NCBI RefSeq assembly: GCF_903819165.1
Contig: NZ_CAIJCS010000019.1
Span: 186,001-250,000 of the forward strand
Direction: 5' to 3'
DNA length: 64,000 nt
Source: Aedoeadaptatus nemausensis
Lineage (GTDB): Bacteria; Bacillota; Clostridia; Tissierellales; Peptoniphilaceae
The position numbers and the translations under genes were made by a program. Positions 61,536 to 64,000 of this stretch are shown one piece after another. Under the pieces are notes generated by a model, which worked only from the letters and a program-made list of their open reading frames with translations, was not told where the DNA came from and did no database searches. The first letter of the stretch is position 1. The number at the start of each line of letters is the position of its first letter.

Positions 61536-62439
61536 TTTTTGCCTCCAGTAGGGTGAGAATCAGAGCCATGCGCATATACATTCCGTTGCGCGCCTGTTCA
61601 AAATAAAGAGCTCTCGGATCGTCATCGATACTTGCGTCGATTTCATCCACTCTCGGAAGGGGATGGAGCACGATTAAATCCTCCGAGGCACTTTCCATAA
61701 CCTCGGGATTCAGGAAGTAGCTTCCCTTATAGCGCTCCGCCTCTTGATCGCTTGAGAAGCGTTCTCTTTGCACTCGGGTCATGTAGAGCACATCGAGATC
61801 GCCGATCTCCGCCTTTAAATCGTCCACTTCTTTATAAGGGCATTTGGCGTGATCTAAATAAATCGTCGGCATCTCCAGCCCTTCCGGCGCAATAAAGACA
61901 AATTCATTGTCGTAATCGTTTAAGAAGTCGTAGAGGGAATGCACCGCCCGGCCGTAACGTAAATCGCCGCAAAAGCCAACCTTTAGGCCAGACCACTTGC
62001 CCTTTTGATCGCGTATGGTAAAGATATCCGCCAGAGTTTGTGTGGGGTGAGCATGATCACCGTCCCCTGCGTTAATAAGGGGCATATTTTTAAGAACGCC
62101 TACGGTCTCCGATTGAGTGTAGGGCACGGGATGGCGCATAGCACAAATATCGGCATATTGATCCACAATATGGAGCGTGTCCCTTACAGTTTCGCCCTTC
62201 GCCATAGACGATACCTTCACATCGCCTAAATGAAGCACCTGCCCGCCTAAGCGGTACATGGCAGCATCGAAGGACATACGGGTCCTGGTCGAGGGCTCAA
62301 AAAAAAGACTGGCTAAAATCTTTCCATCACACGCATGGGCATAGGACGATGGATTTTTTGCAATATCTGCTGCCAGTCTGAATAAATCATCATACTCTCT
62401 TTCGTTGAAGTCACTCGGTTCTATAAAATGTCTGAGCAT
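61516..62439 (-). CDS. pyrB: Aspartate carbamoyltransferase catalytic subunit
   Basis: 307 residues. Carbamoyl-phosphate site STRTRMSFDAAMYRLGG near 53, the SMAKGETVRDT loop near 80, HPTQTLADIF near 133 and LHPLPRVDEI near 265 identify PyrB. It condenses carbamoyl phosphate with aspartate. The ATG at 62439 is chosen for AGGAGG six bases upstream; longer frames run back through the attenuator. No pyrI partner is seen. First gene of pyrB-K-D-carA-carB. Confidence 0.95.
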   Translation of the reverse strand: MLRHFIEPSDFNEREYDDLFRLAADIAKNPSSYAHACDGKILASLFFEPSTRTRMSFDAAMYRLGGQVLHLGDVKVSSMAKGETVRDTLHIVDQYADICAMRHPVPYTQSETVGVLKNMPLINAGDGDHAHPTQTLADIFTIRDQKGKWSGLKVGFCGDLRYGRAVHSLYDFLNDYDNEFVFIAPEGLEMPTIYLDHAKCPYKEVDDLKAEIGDLDVLYMTRVQRERFSSDQEAERYKGSYFLNPEVMESASEDLIVLHPLPRVDEIDASIDDDPRALYFEQARNGMYMRMALILTLLEAKNETAGK

Positions 62440-62451
62440 ACGGCCTCCTAT

Positions 62452-62558
62452 AAAAAAAGCTTTTATCGTCGATAAAAGGCACAAAGAGAGACCTCTCCCC
62501 TCGGGGAAAGGTATATTCTGTTTTGCAACCTTTTTAGTGTCTCGCACTAAATTAAAAG
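62452..62558 (-). promoter_or_regulatory. pyr attenuator leader with PyrR-type binding hairpin
   Basis: Read on the minus strand three exclusive structures can be drawn. A PyrR-loop-like hairpin (62529-62558) has stem TTTAGTG/CACTAAA around CGAGA, with a CTT/AAG lower stem across a bulge. An antiterminator pairs AAAAGGTTGCAAA with TTTGTGCCTTTT. A terminator has stem CTTTTATC/GATAAAAG and seven T (62452-62478). A GC-rich hairpin (62491-62512) lies in the antiterminator loop. The apical stem differs from the usual PyrR consensus by swapped pairs. Confidence 0.65.
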
Positions 62559-62575
62559 TATCATTTCTAAAACAT

Positions 62576-62604
62576 AGTTTACGCTTAATCCCTTCGTTCG
62601 TCAA
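62576..62604 (-). promoter_or_regulatory. Promoter of the pyr operon
   Basis: Minus strand TTGACG (62599-62604), 17-base spacer, TAAACT (62576-62581), starting just ahead of the PyrR-like hairpin. Confidence 0.65.
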
Positions 62605-62637
62605 GAACGAGAGGCCTTTTCTTTAAAAATTGCGCAT

Positions 62638-62847
62638 AAAAAAAGATCCGGCGAACCGGATCTTGGAATCCCGCCCGGCCGGACTTCGTATAATTCAGAC
62701 CCGCCCTTACTGTAAGGTGGGTAATCTGTTAACTACTTCTAACTTCCACTCGGTGGAGGCTTGTTATAGGTAACTAAACACGATTTCCCGTGTCTGATTT
62801 GTCGGTTGAATTAACAGAAGTAATCGAACCGGGCAGGAAAATTTCTT
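62638..62847 (-). ncRNA. Structured small RNA gene, possibly 6S RNA
   Basis: A ~210-base transcription unit with its own promoter and terminator (GATCCGG-CGAACC-type hairpin then seven T, 62638-62662) and no open frame of note. The RNA closes on itself: CCTGCCCGG near the 5' end pairs with CCGGGCGGG near the 3' end, extended by TTCG/CGAA. Inside are TCTGTTAA/TTAACAGA, two small hairpins (ACACG/CGTGT and CTCCAC/GTGGAG) and a side hairpin CCACCTTAC/GTAAGGGCGG. Size, closing stem, open centre with a 3'-side hairpin and long terminal stem fit 6S RNA, but no sequence consensus confirms it. Confidence 0.5.
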
Positions 62848-62853
62848 ATCTAC

Positions 62854-62882
62854 ATTATAATACGACGTCTCTTAATTATCAA
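62854..62882 (-). promoter_or_regulatory. Strong promoter of the small RNA gene
   Basis: Minus strand TTGATA (62877-62882), 17-base spacer, TATAAT (62854-62859). Confidence 0.8.
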
Positions 62883-62909
62883 GGCGATGGATTTTCTCCG
62901 CCCTCAATC

Positions 62910-63416
62910 TTAGAGCACCCATTCAATAAGAAGCTCCACAGGCCTTGCATCGGAAACCAGCCGGTAAATAGGATTGGCTTCCTGTGCCCCTCGAATCATT
63001 TCGTTCATTTCCTCGGGATCACCGTCTCCGTAATAAAATAATTTTACCTGAATCTCCTCAATATCGGCGGGATCGTCGTAGCCCCTCACGGGAATCATGC
63101 GCAAGGGATTGGTGATCTTTGCGCGCACGAGCCCTTCTATTTCGTCGAGAAGGATCCCTTTTGATTTAAGCTCTTTTACCGATGTAAAGAGAATGGATGA
63201 GAGAAAGCTCCCTAAAAAATAGGATATACTCGTCACTTTTTCGTATTCATTGTCGAAACTTACCGTATCACCTACGGAAAGTTCCACACGATCCGTATAG
63301 AGTTTCACATCTTTTAAATCGGGATAGGTTCCCCGCATGCTCATTTCAAAATAACGGGCCTCCGCCGGTTTTTCTTCTCGCTTTGCCACAGAAGAGAGAA
63401 TCTCCTTATTTTTCAT
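62910..63416 (-). CDS. OsmC-like protein of uncertain function
   Basis: 168 residues. The middle part YFLGSFLSSILFTSVKELKSKGI followed by a beta strand, and a late EEMNEMIRGAQEANPIYRLV helix and VELLIEWV strand, follow the OsmC/Ohr fold order. The cysteines that make Ohr/OsmC peroxidases are absent, so a peroxidase role is unlikely. The start overlaps the end of the MetE-like gene by 11 bases, which implies co-translation and a shared task, perhaps in methyl or sulfur metabolism. Fold assignment is by eye. Confidence 0.55.
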   Translation of the reverse strand: MKNKEILSSVAKREEKPAEARYFEMSMRGTYPDLKDVKLYTDRVELSVGDTVSFDNEYEKVTSISYFLGSFLSSILFTSVKELKSKGILLDEIEGLVRAKITNPLRMIPVRGYDDPADIEEIQVKLFYYGDGDPEEMNEMIRGAQEANPIYRLVSDARPVELLIEWVL

Positions 63417-64000
63417 AACAACTTCTCAATTCCTTTTTCACCGATTGTAAAACGGAAAGTTTTTCCTCAATATGGGCGAGTTCATTTACCGGCTTTTTAG
63501 CGAATGTGGCGAAGCCGCAATCGGGATTGAGCATAATCTGCTCAGGCGGCAGATAATTCATAACCTCTTCCACGCGCTCGATAATAGCTTCTTCCGATTC
63601 CGTGGCGTCTTGCCTCGGGTTCATTACGCCGAGGCCCAGTGTAGCCCGCTCGAAGATCTTCTTATTCTCGAAAAGGGAGGCAATGTCCCCTGCCCGATCC
63701 GTAGAATATTCCAGGAAATAAATATCCGCCTTCACCGCCTCGAAAAGTTCGAGAAGGGGGGTATAAGATCCCGTCAAGAGAATGGTCTCATCCTTGCTCC
63801 AGTTACCGCGGCAAACGTGGAGGGCGGCGCGGGATTTTTCCCGATCCACCGACGCCAAGACTTCCTTAATTAATCCCGTGGCGAAAATAAGCTCTTCCGT
63901 CGGGTCCTTCTTTTCCGAAAGAGAGGCGCACATAAAGGTGCGGGTATGGGCCGGAGAAAAGACAACTTCTGTGAGGACCGGCTCGTCGAATTGGATAATG
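63406..64000 (-). CDS. MetE-like (cobalamin-independent) methyltransferase, C-terminal part
   Basis: The visible 197 residues run into the window edge without a start. IIQFDEPVL at the edge, HVCRGNWSKDE (His-x-Cys zinc ligands) and LNPDCGFATFAKKPVNE (third Cys) are the zinc-binding and C-terminal motifs of the MetE/UROD-like methyltransferase family, which moves methyl groups to a thiol such as homocysteine. Short single-domain relatives without the MetE N-terminal half are common in anaerobes, some with other methyl donors. Substrate unknown. Overlaps the OsmC-like gene downstream. Confidence 0.8.
   Translation of the reverse strand, partial: IIQFDEPVLTEVVFSPAHTRTFMCASLSEKKDPTEELIFATGLIKEVLASVDREKSRAALHVCRGNWSKDETILLTGSYTPLLELFEAVKADIYFLEYSTDRAGDIASLFENKKIFERATLGLGVMNPRQDATESEEAIIERVEEVMNYLPPEQIMLNPDCGFATFAKKPVNELAHIEEKLSVLQSVKKELRSCYEK

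Noticed and set aside
62440-62604. N-terminal extension of PyrB by 55 residues
   Set aside because: This stretch is the attenuator leader with its terminator; AGGAGG marks the start at 62439.
1-64000. CRISPR array
   Set aside because: No series of short, evenly spaced direct repeats was seen; the only tandem repeats are in coding sequence (KPET, AYEWRDRA).

Overview
The window looks like a chromosomal segment of an anaerobic, low-to-mid-GC Gram-positive bacterium (Bacillota), plausibly of the Tissierellia/Peptoniphilaceae type. The clues are Firmicutes-style ribosome-binding sites and sigma-A promoters, an ECF module next to truA, T-box and pyr attenuation leaders, an S-layer-homology surface protein, and an anaerobic enzyme set: oxygen-sensitive ThiH and ThiC, an FprA flavodiiron protein, an EFR1 flavodoxin-ferredoxin, and CoA-transferases of the butyrate/acetate type. 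The species cannot be fixed from the sequence alone.

Layout. 1-12.3 kb: two CoA-transferases, a large LRR/SLH surface protein, a nitrilase-family hydrolase, greA-lysS, and an operon of a P1 peptidase, a PanT-like transporter, coaX and dusB. 12.6-15 kb: a class A penicillin-binding protein. 15.1-29.4 kb: an AT-richer accessory island. Its one intact part is a six-gene operon (ECF S-T-A, AraC regulator, two ABC exporter half-transporters). Around it lie decayed remains: a frameshifted small mobile-element gene, a ruined N6-adenine methylase, three broken large serine recombinases and a dead IS3-family element whose right end abuts thiC. 29.4-37.5 kb: the thiamine locus, as two operons with two different RNA switches. 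thiM-thiE-thiD-thiC has a TPP riboswitch. thiS-thiF-thiG-thiH-thiE2-EFR1 has a terminator-embedded hairpin that fits the HMP-PP (thiS-motif) riboswitch. 37.8-47.3 kb: an amino-acid symporter, LysR/YeiH, a glutathione-reductase-like enzyme, a surface protein, FprA, ExoA and TtcA. 47.5 kb: tRNA-Thr(CGU). 47.7-54 kb: a secreted protein, RarD, truA with ecfA1-ecfA2-ecfT, a tryptophan transporter under a Trp T-box, and a glutaredoxin-like protein. 54-62.6 kb: a pyrimidine operon pyrB-pyrK-pyrD-carA-carB with a PyrR-type attenuator, followed by an odd ATP-grasp-like/coiled-coil protein. 62.6-64 kb: a structured ncRNA gene (possibly 6S RNA), an OsmC-like protein and a MetE-like methyltransferase cut by the window end.

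How the genes work together. The thiazole branch (ThiS, F, G, H) and the pyrimidine branch (ThiC, D) meet at ThiE. One operon appears to sense the end product TPP and the other the pyrimidine partner HMP-PP, which would balance the branches. The general ECF module probably energises the PanT-like S component; the island S component has its own ATPase and T protein. The most striking single observation is that CarA, the glutaminase subunit of carbamoyl-phosphate synthetase, has lost all three catalytic residues (Cys, His, Glu) while its reading frame and operon are intact. This suggests an ammonia-fed enzyme in the pyrimidine pathway.
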